From Rhodospirillaceae bacterium (GTDB lineage Bacteria; Pseudomonadota; Alphaproteobacteria; CADEGL01), in assembly GCA_018699755.1 (NCBI GenBank), contig JABIRQ010000303.1:1-5800 (forward strand): DNA of 5,800 nt. Direction: 5' to 3'. The notes beneath the pieces are model-generated. The model made no database searches, was not told the DNA's origin, and saw nothing but the letters and a program-made list of their open reading frames with translations. Made by a program: the position numbers and the translations under genes. Positions within the stretch are counted from its first letter, which is position 1. Every line of letters starts with the position of its first letter. Positions 1 to 5,800 of the stretch are shown here, piece after piece.

Positions 1-1315
1 CGGGACGACCGACCGTGTGCTGGGTGCCGGCGAGCGGCACCATGGCCATGGCGGACGCTTCCATGGTCAGGGCCGCGAGATCCTCGGGCTCCAGCGAATG
101 GACATCGGTCTTGCCGCAGGCCCGCGCCATCATCTGACACTCGATGGTCAGGGTGTGCAGGAAGTTATAGACCCGCTCGGCCGCCTCGTCCGGATCGAGC
201 CGGGCGCGCAGCACCGGATCCTGGGTCGCCACGCCGACCGGGCAGCGCCCGGTGTGGCAGTGGTGGCAGAAGCCCGGCTCGGTCCCCATGGCGCGGTAGT
301 CCTCGACGAAGACTGGCTTGTTGCAGCCGAGCGCGACCATCGCGGCCGAGCCTATGGAGACCGCATCCGCGCCCAAGGCCAGGGCCTTGGCGACATCGGC
401 CCCGGTGCGGATGCCGCCCGAGACGATGAGCTGGACCTTGCGGTGCATGTCCAACTCCTGCAGGGCCTGGACCGCCTGGCGTACGGCCGGCAGGGTCGGG
501 ATGCCGACATGCTCGATGAAGACGTCCTGGGTCGCCGCCGTGCCGCCCTGCATGCCGTCGAGGACGATGACATCGGCCCCGGCCTTGACGCAGAGCGGCA
601 CGTCGAATTTGGTCCGGGTCGCGCCGATCTTGACGTAGATCGGCTTCTGCCAATCGGTGATCTCGCGCAGTTCCTCGATCTTGATGGTCAGGTCGTCGGG
701 GCCGGTCCAGTCCGGATGGCGGCAGGCGCTGCGCTGGTCGATGCCGACGGGCAGATCGCGCATGCCGGCGACCCGCTCGGTGATCTTCTGGCCCAACAGC
801 ATGCCGCCGCCGCCGGGTTTCGCCCCCTGGCCGATCACCACCTCGATGGCGTCGGCCCGGCGCAGGTCATCCGGGTTCATCCCGTAGCGCGAGGGCAGGA
901 CCTGATAGACCAGCGTCTTGGACGAGCGGCGCTCCTCCTCGGTCATGCCTCCGTCGCCCGTGGTCGAACTGGTGCCCATCTCGGTGCAGGCCAGGCCGAT
1001 CGCCTCCTTGGCGTTGGCACCCAGGGCACCGAAGCTCATCCCGGCGATGGTGATCGGGATCTTGAGCTCGATGGGCCGTTCGGCGAAGCGATCGCCCAGG
1101 ACGACATTGGTGTCGCAGCGCTCGCGGTAGCCCTCAAGCGGATAGCGCGAGACGGAGGCGCCCAGGAAGACCAGGTCGTCGAAACTCGGCAGGCGCCGCT
1201 TCGCGCCGAAGCCCCGAATGTCGTAGACGCCCTGGTCCGCCGCCCGGTGGATTTCGGCCAGCACCTCGCGGGGAAAACTCGCGCTTTCGCGCAGGGTTCG
1301 GGGATCGACGGTCAT
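1..1315 (-). CDS. mgsC: FMN-binding glutamate synthase-type protein (MgsC/GlxD), 3' end cut by window edge
   Basis: This is the flavin-bearing synthase subunit of a split glutamate synthase-like enzyme, inferred to be N-methylglutamate synthase in the cytoplasm. The frame is open for 438 codons from ATG at 1315-1313 and has no stop before the window edge; family members are about 440-450 residues, so only a few residues should be missing. Visible landmarks are IAGMSFGALG (90-99), the substrate-channel-like stretch TTGDGGMTEEER (118-129), GQGAKPGGGG (162-171), VKIGATRTKF (228-237), VLDGMQGGTAATQD (251-264), the phosphate-binding VSGGIRTGADVAKALALGAD (298-317), and CHHCHTGRCPVGVATQD (350-366). 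The last holds Cys350, Cys353 and Cys358 and resembles the Fe-S region of glutamate synthase. The gene follows mgsB after 15 bases and is presumably in the same transcript. Its Shine-Dalgarno is weak (AAGG about 10 bases before ATG). The family call is strong; the exact substrate is inferred from the neighbours. Confidence 0.93.
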   Translation of the reverse strand, partial: MTVDPRTLRESASFPREVLAEIHRAADQGVYDIRGFGAKRRLPSFDDLVFLGASVSRYPLEGYRERCDTNVVLGDRFAERPIELKIPITIAGMSFGALGANAKEAIGLACTEMGTSSTTGDGGMTEEERRSSKTLVYQVLPSRYGMNPDDLRRADAIEVVIGQGAKPGGGGMLLGQKITERVAGMRDLPVGIDQRSACRHPDWTGPDDLTIKIEELREITDWQKPIYVKIGATRTKFDVPLCVKAGADVIVLDGMQGGTAATQDVFIEHVGIPTLPAVRQAVQALQELDMHRKVQLIVSGGIRTGADVAKALALGADAVSIGSAAMVALGCNKPVFVEDYRAMGTEPGFCHHCHTGRCPVGVATQDPVLRARLDPDEAAERVYNFLHTLTIECQMMARACGKTDVHSLEPEDLAALTMEASAMAMVPLAGTQHTVGRP

Positions 1316-1330
1316 GAGACTGGCCTTTGC

Positions 1331-2014
1331 CTAGTACGAATCCGCGTGGTCGACATCGAAATGGTAGAGCTTGCGGGCCGAGCCGAAGCGCCGGAACTTG
1401 GCCGGATCGGCCTCGATCCCGGCGCGGTCGAGCAAGGCGCGGAGGTCGGCCACATGTTGCGCCGTCATTTCCTTCTCGACGCAGTCGGCGCCCAGGCGGC
1501 CGGTCTTGCCGCCGACATAGATCGCCGCCTCGTAGATCGAATCGCCGAGATCGTCGCCCGCATCGCCGCAGACCACGAGACGGCCGCGCTGGGCCATGAA
1601 GGCGCTCATATGCCCGACGGAGCCGGCGACGACGATATCGACCCCCTTCATCGAGACGCCGCAGCGCGCCCCGGCATCGCCCTCGACCACCACCAAGCCG
1701 CCGCGCCCGGTCGCCGCCACGCCTTGCGACGCGTTGCCCGTGACGCGAACCACCCCGCTCATGATGTTCTCGGCCAGGCCCCAGCCGCATTGGCCGTCGA
1801 TGACGACCGTGGCCTCCTTGTTCATGCCCGCGCAATAGTAGCCGACATGGCCTTCGATCCGGACCTCGATGGGCTGGGTCAGCCCAACCGCGACGCTGTG
1901 AGCACCGCGCGGATTGACGACGCGCCAAGCCCGCTCGTTGGTGTCCGGCGGCAGCTTGTGCAGGCGGCCGTTGAGCTCCCGGATCGGGGTTTCGGCCAGG
2001 TCGAACTCGATCAA
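1331..2014 (-). CDS. mgsB: GXGXG beta-helix protein, glutamate synthase C-domain type (MgsB/GlxC)
   Basis: This 227-residue protein is the stand-alone equivalent of the C-terminal right-handed beta-helix of glutamate synthase. That domain has a structural role, holding the amidotransferase and FMN parts together, and has no known catalytic residues. Repeated glycine-rich turns are visible: GHVGYYCAGMNKEATVVIDG (55-74), GLAENIMSGVVRVTGNASQG (79-98), ATGRGGLVVVEGDAGARCGV (101-120), MKGVDIVVAGSVGHMSAFMA (122-141) and GRLVVCGDAGDDLGDSIYEA (144-163). The C-terminus FGSARKLYHFDVDHADSY (210-227) is typical of the family as I recall it. The start is TTG at 2014-2012, overlapping the TGA of the amidotransferase gene by 4 bases. 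There is no ATG in frame before residue 64, the TTG has GGAG six bases ahead, and the N-terminus FDLAETPIRELN fits the family. The stop is TAG at 1333-1331. Confidence 0.93.
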   Translation of the reverse strand: MIEFDLAETPIRELNGRLHKLPPDTNERAWRVVNPRGAHSVAVGLTQPIEVRIEGHVGYYCAGMNKEATVVIDGQCGWGLAENIMSGVVRVTGNASQGVAATGRGGLVVVEGDAGARCGVSMKGVDIVVAGSVGHMSAFMAQRGRLVVCGDAGDDLGDSIYEAAIYVGGKTGRLGADCVEKEMTAQHVADLRALLDRAGIEADPAKFRRFGSARKLYHFDVDHADSY

Positions 2015-2910
2015 TTCAGGCTCCAGTTGTAGATCACCGCGGGCTCCGGCTCCCAGACCCTGGCCGCCTCGACCCCCGGCAGGCCCGCGAGGCTTCGGTA
2101 TTCCGAGGCCATGGCGACCCAGTTGTCGGTCTCGGCCAGGACGGCGGGCTTGCAGGCGATGCCGTCGCGCAGCACCGCGAAGCCGTCGCGCGTGCCCATG
2201 GCGAAGGTGTAGAAGCCGTCGAGATCCTTGAGCCCGGCCTCCATGGCCTCGCGCAGGCTGGCCCCCTCGCCCAGGCGATGGGCGAAATAACGGGCCGCGA
2301 CCTCGGTGTCGTTGTCGCTTTCGAACGTCTGGCCGCGGCGCTGCAGCCAGAGGCGCAGGCGGTTGTGGTTGCTGAGCGAGCCGTTATGGACCAAGCACAT
2401 GTCCGCGGCGGCAGTGAAGGGGTGGGAATGCTCGGTCGTCACCGCGCTTTCCGTCGCCATGCGGGTATGGCCGATGCCGTGGGTGCCGGCCATCGCCGCG
2501 ATCCCGTATTTGTCGACCACCGAGGCCGGCTTGCCCTTGTCCTTGTAGACCTCCATCAGGGTGCCGTAGCCCATGATCCGCACCTCGGGATGGTGCTCGG
2601 CGAGCCAGGCGCGGACCGCGCCTTCCTCCGCCTCGGCCGAGAGCACCGCGTGGTTGGCCTTGAGGGAGACATCCGTCTCCTCGCCCAAAGCCGCCGCCAG
2701 CTCGCCCCCCATGGCGCGCCAGCCGTAGGATTCGTCCGGATGAAAGAGAGTGAGCTTGCACCAGCCCGCTTCGCTCGGGTCGTGATAGACCGCAATGCCC
2801 GCGCTGTCGGGTCCGCGATCGGTCATGCCGATCAGCATGCGCGAGAGGTTCGCGCCGAGGGAGGCGCACTGGTCCGGGTTCTTCACGAACAAGCCGACGA
2901 TGCCACACAT
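2011..2910 (-). CDS. mgsA: Class II glutamine amidotransferase-type protein (MgsA/GlxB)
   Basis: This 299-residue N-terminal-nucleophile protein is the amidotransferase part of the split synthase. In the N-methylglutamate pathway it would release methylamine from gamma-glutamylmethylamide, as the glutaminase domain of glutamate synthase releases ammonia from glutamine. The protein begins MCGIVGLFV, so removal of Met1 exposes the catalytic Cys2. Other class II landmarks are RGPDSAGIA (32-40), GIGHTRMATES (145-155), HSHPF (161-165), LVHNGSLSNH (173-182) and SDNDTEV (198-204). The residues 44-140 form a longer insert than in PurF-type enzymes, with GYGTLMEVYKDKGKP inside; this fits stand-alone GlxB proteins as I recall them. 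ATG at 2910 is fixed by the need for Cys at position 2. The Shine-Dalgarno is weak (GGGA about 9 bases upstream). It is the first gene after the 77-base gap with a candidate promoter, and its stop overlaps the TTG of mgsB. Which amide it hydrolyses is inferred from context. Confidence 0.94.
   Translation of the reverse strand: MCGIVGLFVKNPDQCASLGANLSRMLIGMTDRGPDSAGIAVYHDPSEAGWCKLTLFHPDESYGWRAMGGELAAALGEETDVSLKANHAVLSAEAEEGAVRAWLAEHHPEVRIMGYGTLMEVYKDKGKPASVVDKYGIAAMAGTHGIGHTRMATESAVTTEHSHPFTAAADMCLVHNGSLSNHNRLRLWLQRRGQTFESDNDTEVAARYFAHRLGEGASLREAMEAGLKDLDGFYTFAMGTRDGFAVLRDGIACKPAVLAETDNWVAMASEYRSLAGLPGVEAARVWEPEPAVIYNWSLN
2021..2024 (-). promoter_or_regulatory. Ribosome binding site supporting the TTG start of mgsB
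   Basis: GGAG on the minus strand lies six bases before TTG at 2014-2012, inside the last codons of mgsA. Since mgsB has no nearby ATG, this is the main local signal for that start. Confidence 0.5.
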
Positions 2911-2945
2911 GGTGCCGTTTCCCGAATCCGAGGGACGATGGCCTT

Positions 2946-2974
2946 ATTCTACCAGAAAGAAAATATTGTTCCCA
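2946..2974 (-). promoter_or_regulatory. Candidate sigma70-type promoter for mgsABC
   Basis: Read on the minus strand, the -10 hexamer TAGAAT (2951-2946) matches TATAAT at five of six positions and is preceded by TGG, giving an extended -10 element. Seventeen bases upstream is a weak -35, TGGGAA (2974-2969), matching TTGACA at three of six positions. Transcription would begin near 2938-2940, leaving a leader of about 30 bases before the mgsA ATG. Its placement in the AT-rich gap directly before mgsA supports it. This is pattern reading only. Confidence 0.5.
2947..2957. promoter_or_regulatory. Short inverted repeat over the -10 region
   Basis: TTCT-acc-AGAA is an 11-base inverted repeat lying across the candidate -10 element. 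It could be a second half of the regulator's binding region, since its centre is 23 bases from that of the repeat at 2967-2983, about two helix turns. Four-base arms are weak evidence and the repeat may be incidental. Confidence 0.2.
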
Positions 2975-2983
2975 CTGCGAACA
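2967..2983. promoter_or_regulatory. Candidate operator, 5-bp inverted repeat over the -35 region
   Basis: TGTTC (2967-2971) and GAACA (2979-2983) form a perfect 5-bp inverted repeat with a 7-base spacer. It overlaps the weak -35 of the candidate mgsA promoter and lies four bases past the end of the XRE-cupin regulator gene. That is a natural place for a dimeric XRE protein to bind and block or modulate transcription. Arms this short occur by chance fairly often, so position is the main support. Confidence 0.38.
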
Positions 2984-2987
2984 TCGC

Positions 2988-3605
2988 TCATTCCTCGCTC
3001 CGCCCATAGGAGATGACCGAGAGGAAGCGGATGGGGAGCTTGTCGAGAGCGTCGGGACCGTGGGGGGCCTGAGCGTCGAAGAACAGGGAATCGCCCGGCG
3101 CCATCGCATAGGTCTTGTCGCCGTGGCGATAGGTCATGCGCCCTTCCAGGACATGGATGAACTCCATCCCGGCATGTTGGAAGAGTGGGAAGACATCGGA
3201 TTTCTCGGTCAGGGTGATGAGATAGGGCTCGACCGCGATCGATGAGCCGAGGGCATGGCCGAGCAACTGGTACTGGTGCCCGGCGCGGGTGCCGCGGCGC
3301 TCGATGGTCAGCCCCTCGCCCGCCTTCACGAAGGTCGCGTCCGCGCCCTCCTCGAAGCGCCGAAACAGGGAGGTCACGGGCACGTGCAGGGCTTCGGACA
3401 GGGACTTGATGGTGGCGAGGGAGGGCGAGGTCACGCCGTTCTCGATCTTGGACAGCATGCCGGGGGACAGGCCGGCGGCGCGGGCCAGTTCGACCACCGT
3501 CATGCCGAGCTGTTTGCGGAAGGCGCGCACCTCGCGCCCGATCGCGGCCTCCAGGCTGTCGCGGTTGCCGCCATGGGGATCCTGGAACTCGCCCGCCGCG
3601 CTCAT
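2988..3605 (-). CDS. XRE-family regulator with C-terminal cupin sensor domain
   Basis: This 205-residue cytoplasmic protein joins an N-terminal XRE helix-turn-helix (about 21-82: IGREVRAFRKQLGMTVVELA, then GLSPGMLSKIENGVTSPSLA at 45-64) to a cupin_2 barrel (about 125-200). In the barrel, HAGMEFIHVLEG (144-155) and PGDSLFFDAQAPHGP (170-184) are the two cupin motifs; His144, Glu148 and His182 could form part of a ligand or metal pocket, though the usual second His of motif 1 is not evident. This architecture is shared with PuuR-like regulators of amine and amino acid catabolism, which bind DNA as dimers and sense a small molecule through the cupin. ATG at 3605 overlaps the TGA of the gamma-subunit gene (ATGA) and has GGAGG at 3613-3617, seven bases ahead. 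Lying between the oxidase and synthase genes, it likely controls one or both; the ligand is unknown, N-methylglutamate or a methylamine derivative being guesses. Confidence 0.93.
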   Translation of the reverse strand: MSAAGEFQDPHGGNRDSLEAAIGREVRAFRKQLGMTVVELARAAGLSPGMLSKIENGVTSPSLATIKSLSEALHVPVTSLFRRFEEGADATFVKAGEGLTIERRGTRAGHQYQLLGHALGSSIAVEPYLITLTEKSDVFPLFQHAGMEFIHVLEGRMTYRHGDKTYAMAPGDSLFFDAQAPHGPDALDKLPIRFLSVISYGRSEE

Positions 3606-4306
3606 CCCTCCGCCTCCAGCGCGGCGAGTGCGGCGCGGCCGACCGGTCGACCGCCGAACTCGACCATCGCGTCGAGCAGGCAGGCCCAGAGATACTCGGC
3701 CGAGGCCCAGTCGCCGAGAAGCTCGTAGGCGAGGACGCCGCCCCGGTCGCGGCGGCAGAGAATCGCATTCATGCGCGCGACCGAAGTCTGGGCGATGGCA
3801 AGATCGGGGAAGGCGCGCGGCCGCAGATCGACGGCGCAGAGCTTGGCGAACATCGCCGCCCCCTGCGCGCCCGTAACGGCGAAGCGGAAGCTCGAATCCA
3901 TGCGCGGCACGGGGAAGCAGAGGCCGGCCGTCTCGATACTCCAGGCGGCTGCGATTTCATCCAGCGCGGCCGTGTCGCCATCGAGGGAAGCGAGCAGGAC
4001 GGCTTCGGTCGGCGCGAGGCGCAGGGCCAGCAGCCCGTTCGCCTGGACCGCCGCGCGATTGTCCGTATCGAGACCGGTCACGCCGCGTTCGGCCAGCCAG
4101 GTCAGGGCGCCCCGCCCCTTCCAACCCGCGCGCGGCAGCGGACTGAGATCGGCTAGGCCGAGCAGACGGGCCGCGGCCATGTCCTCCTTGCCGAAGGAGT
4201 CCGCGATTGCGCCGTCGCCGACGGGGGCGAAACGGGCACCGGCCTCGGCGAGAGTCCGGGAGAGCGGGCTGCGGCGCGGCAGATCGGTAGGAGCGAGCCT
4301 GGCCAT
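3602..4306 (-). CDS. mgdD: Sarcosine oxidase / N-methylglutamate dehydrogenase gamma subunit (MgdD/SoxG)
   Basis: This 234-residue protein matches the gamma subunit of heterotetrameric sarcosine oxidase-type enzymes, a small GcvT-like protein that packs against the alpha and beta subunits. The family-like core is SSFRFAVTGAQGAAMFAKLC (138-157), then AVDLRPRAFPDLAIAQTSVA (158-177) and RMNAILCRR (178-186), ending FGGRPVGRAALAALEAEG. I recall no catalytic residues for this subunit. ATG at 4306 is chosen over upstream in-frame starts because those would overlap the alpha gene by over 100 bases, and because AGGAG (4314-4318) lies seven bases ahead of it. The alpha TAG is separated from this ATG by a single base, so the two are probably translationally coupled. 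It is somewhat longer than the roughly 180-210 residues I associate with SoxG, mainly at the N-terminus. The label Mgd rather than Sox rests on the mgsABC neighbours. Confidence 0.88.
   Translation of the reverse strand: MARLAPTDLPRRSPLSRTLAEAGARFAPVGDGAIADSFGKEDMAAARLLGLADLSPLPRAGWKGRGALTWLAERGVTGLDTDNRAAVQANGLLALRLAPTEAVLLASLDGDTAALDEIAAAWSIETAGLCFPVPRMDSSFRFAVTGAQGAAMFAKLCAVDLRPRAFPDLAIAQTSVARMNAILCRRDRGGVLAYELLGDWASAEYLWACLLDAMVEFGGRPVGRAALAALEAEG
3613..3617 (-). promoter_or_regulatory. Ribosome binding site of the XRE-cupin gene
   Basis: GGAGG on the minus strand lies seven bases before ATG at 3605, within the final codons of the gamma gene. A second GGAGG at 3607-3611 is too close to the start to serve. 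It supports coupled translation across the ATGA overlap. Confidence 0.65.
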
Positions 4307-4307
4307 C

Positions 4308-5800
4308 CTACATCTCCTGCCGCGCGTTATTGGGGTCGTAGTGCGGCAGGGCCACGACCTCGGCCGCCACCATGCGGCCGCCGTGGGAGCGGATCGTGAA
4401 GCGCGTGCCCGGCTCGGCCTGATCGGGCGCGACATAGGCGAGGCCGATCACCTTGCCCAGAGCGGGTGAGAAGGCCGCCGAGGTGACTCGGCCCGCGATC
4501 GCGCCGTCGCGGATGACGAGATGGCTTTCGGCCGGGGCCGCCTCGCCCGCACGGGTCATGACGAAGCCGACCAGCTTGCGCTTGAGCGGCCGGGCGGCCT
4601 GGATGCACAGGGCGCGCTCGCCGACATAAAAGGGCTTCTTGCGGGCCAGGGCCCAGACCATGTCTGCCTCGTGGGGCGTGGTCTCGCCGTCGGTGTCCTG
4701 GCCGATGATGATATGGCCCTTCTCCAGGCGCAGCAGACGCTGGGCCTCGACCCCGAAGGGGCGGATGCCGGCCGTCGCACCCGCCGCCGTCAGCGCGTCC
4801 CACAGGGCTTCGCCGTAGCTGGCCGGGACGTGGATTTCGTAGCCCAGCTCGCCGACGAAGCCGACGCGCAGCAGGCGCGCGGGAATGCCCGCGACCCGGC
4901 CCTCGCGCACACCCATATAGGGGAAAGCCTCAGCCGAGAGGTCGAGATCGGGGCAGAGCGGGGCCAGGACCCGGCGGCTCGACGGCCCGGCGATGTTCAC
5001 CCCGGCATAGGCGGCGCTGACGTTGGTCACGTCGACATCCAGCCGCCACTGGGCGTTGAACCAGAGCATCTGGCGGTAGACCCCATCGACCCCGCCCGTG
5101 GTCGCGGTAACGTAGAAATGCTCGTCATGGAAGCGGCAGGCGACGCCGTCGTCGATCACCGCGCCCGAGGGGCCGCACATCAGGACGTAGCGCGCCCGGC
5201 CGACGGCCTGCTTGGCATAGGCGAAGGTGTACATGCGGTTCATGAAATCGGCCGCGTCGGGGCCGCGAATCTCGAGCCCGCCCAGGGTAGAGACGTCGAT
5301 CAGGCCGACCCCGGTCCGGACCGCCATCGCCTCGGCTTCGATAAGCGCCTCGCGCTCGTCCTCGCGGCCGTAGAAGGCCGGGCGCAGCCACAGGCCCGCC
5401 GGCATCATTTGCGCCCCCGCCTCGATATGGCGGTGATGCATGGCGCTGTGGCGCGCCGGCTCGAACCCGCGCCCGGCGAGCACGCCGAAGCTCTCGGACG
5501 TGTAGGGCGGGCGCACGGTGGTGGCGCCCATCTCGGCCAGGTCGCGGCCCGCCGCCTCGGCGGCTAGGCGGGCCAGGTTGGCGGCGGTGTGGCGGCCCTG
5601 GCTCGGCCCCATGCCGGCGGTCGAGAAACGTTTGAGCAGCTCGATATCCTCGTAGCCCTCGGCCACCGCGTTGCGGATGTCCTTGACCTGCAGGTCCTCG
5701 TCGAAATCGACGAAATCCTTGCCTTTGGGATGGGGGAAGATCGGCCAGGGATGACTGACCCCGCCCGCGCCAAGGTCGCCCGGCGCGGGTGGCTCCGCCC
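4308..5800 (-). CDS. mgdC: Sarcosine oxidase / N-methylglutamate dehydrogenase alpha subunit, C-terminal half (MgdC/SoxA)
   Basis: This is the C-terminal 496 residues of an alpha subunit that is normally about 950-1000 residues; the N-terminal half with the dinucleotide-binding domains lies beyond the right edge. The reading frame is open to the edge, so the GTG near 5666 is an internal valine, not a start. Residues are counted from the first full codon. About 30-110 match the helical SoxA A3 domain (FVDFDEDLQVKDIRNAVAEG at 28-47, then LKRFSTAGMGPSQGRH). About 120-496 match the GcvT-like aminomethyltransferase fold that binds tetrahydrofolate and takes up the one-carbon unit: GVGLIDVSTLGG (163-174), VNIAGPSSRRVL (267-278), GFVGELGYEIHV (313-324), RLEKGHIIIGQDTDGETTPH (357-376), KKPFYVGERAL, and a C-terminal barrel ending in TAG. 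In these complexes the beta subunit oxidises the N-methyl group. The gamma gene begins one base after the stop. Confidence 0.92.
   Translation of the reverse strand, partial: AEPPAPGDLGAGGVSHPWPIFPHPKGKDFVDFDEDLQVKDIRNAVAEGYEDIELLKRFSTAGMGPSQGRHTAANLARLAAEAAGRDLAEMGATTVRPPYTSESFGVLAGRGFEPARHSAMHHRHIEAGAQMMPAGLWLRPAFYGREDEREALIEAEAMAVRTGVGLIDVSTLGGLEIRGPDAADFMNRMYTFAYAKQAVGRARYVLMCGPSGAVIDDGVACRFHDEHFYVTATTGGVDGVYRQMLWFNAQWRLDVDVTNVSAAYAGVNIAGPSSRRVLAPLCPDLDLSAEAFPYMGVREGRVAGIPARLLRVGFVGELGYEIHVPASYGEALWDALTAAGATAGIRPFGVEAQRLLRLEKGHIIIGQDTDGETTPHEADMVWALARKKPFYVGERALCIQAARPLKRKLVGFVMTRAGEAAPAESHLVIRDGAIAGRVTSAAFSPALGKVIGLAYVAPDQAEPGTRFTIRSHGGRMVAAEVVALPHYDPNNARQEM
4314..4318 (-). promoter_or_regulatory. 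Ribosome binding site of the gamma-subunit gene
   Basis: AGGAG on the minus strand lies seven bases before ATG at 4306 and inside the last codons of the alpha gene. It decides the gamma start against the longer in-frame alternatives upstream. Confidence 0.7.

Larger units (their letters stand above)
2911..2987. other. AT-rich intergenic gap between the regulator gene and mgsA
   Basis: This 77-base gap is the only real intergenic space in the window; every other junction is an overlap or has 15 bases or fewer. Its central part (about 2944-2970) is strikingly AT-rich against the GC-rich genes on both sides. It contains a candidate minus-strand promoter and a candidate operator, listed separately. 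I see no hairpin followed by a T-run for the minus-strand transcript, so there is no sign of an intrinsic terminator after the regulator gene, and read-through into mgsA is possible. Confidence 0.8.

Noticed and set aside
17..2032. A 671-codon open frame on the plus strand
   Set aside because: It lies opposite three well-matched genes (mgsC, mgsB, mgsA end). Its product is Asp/Arg/Gly/Ala-rich with no recognisable motif, the pattern expected from the reverse of high-GC coding sequence.
2911..2940. TCCC/GGGA hairpin as a terminator or leader structure
   Set aside because: Only four base pairs with an 8-base loop and no T-run after it; not enough to call.
2278..3009. A plus-strand open frame of 243 codons spanning the mgsA start and the gap
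   Set aside because: It is antisense to mgsA and would run through the candidate promoter; no motif and no convincing ribosome site.
2384..3109. A minus-strand frame of 241 codons overlapping mgsA and the regulator end
   Set aside because: It is an out-of-frame reading of mgsA and the gap; the product is Arg/Gly-rich without domains.
3255..3876. Overlapping plus-strand open frames opposite the regulator and gamma genes
   Set aside because: Low-complexity Arg/Ala/Pro-rich products opposite clear coding sequence.
4307..4435. A longer gamma subunit starting near 4435
   Set aside because: It would overlap the alpha gene by over 100 bases; the ATG at 4306 has a well-spaced AGGAG and family-like spacing to the alpha stop.
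4521..5567. A 348-codon plus-strand open frame opposite the alpha-subunit gene
   Set aside because: It is a composition-driven mirror of the alpha gene, which has clear GcvT-type motifs; the plus-strand product resembles nothing.
1..5800. Mobile elements, CRISPR arrays, tRNA or rRNA genes
   Set aside because: No terminal repeats, transposase-like protein, repeat-spacer pattern or RNA gene signature was seen on either strand.

Overview
The window reads as one minus-strand gene block from a GC-rich bacterium. Base composition, dense packing with 4-bp stop/start overlaps, and the gene set all point to an alphaproteobacterium. That placement is an inference from family content; there is no rRNA or other taxonomic marker here. 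All believable genes lie on the minus strand, so transcription runs from position 5800 towards position 1. The many long open frames on the plus strand are mirror images of these GC-rich genes.

Layout in transcription order: (1) 5800-4308, the C-terminal half of a sarcosine oxidase / N-methylglutamate dehydrogenase alpha subunit, cut by the right edge; (2) 4306-3602, the matching gamma subunit; (3) 3605-2988, an XRE-cupin transcription regulator whose start overlaps the gamma stop; (4) a 77-base gap that is clearly AT-richer than its surroundings and holds a good candidate promoter and a candidate operator; (5) 2910-2011, a class II (Ntn) glutamine amidotransferase-type protein; (6) 2014-1331, a GXGXG beta-helix protein; (7) 1315 to the left edge, an FMN-binding glutamate synthase-type protein, nearly complete.

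The last three correspond to MgsA-MgsB-MgsC (GlxB-GlxC-GlxD), which together resemble glutamate synthase split into separate polypeptides. The first two correspond to MgdC-MgdD (SoxA-SoxG). Side by side they make the N-methylglutamate pathway of methylamine use the best reading: MgsABC makes N-methylglutamate from methylamine or gamma-glutamylmethylamide and the Mgd complex oxidises it, releasing glutamate and a one-carbon unit at the formaldehyde level that passes to tetrahydrofolate. The expected partners not seen here are the beta and delta subunits (soxB/soxD, mgdA/mgdB), which should lie beyond position 5800, and gamma-glutamylmethylamide synthetase (gmaS, a glutamine synthetase-like enzyme), which could lie beyond position 1. 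Sarcosine oxidation remains a possible alternative for the oxidase part.

I found no RNA gene, mobile element, CRISPR array or repeat family. I see no undescribed system; the points worth a second look are the regulator and promoter embedded between the two halves of the pathway, the cysteine cluster of the MgsC-like protein, and a TTG start joining mgsA and mgsB.
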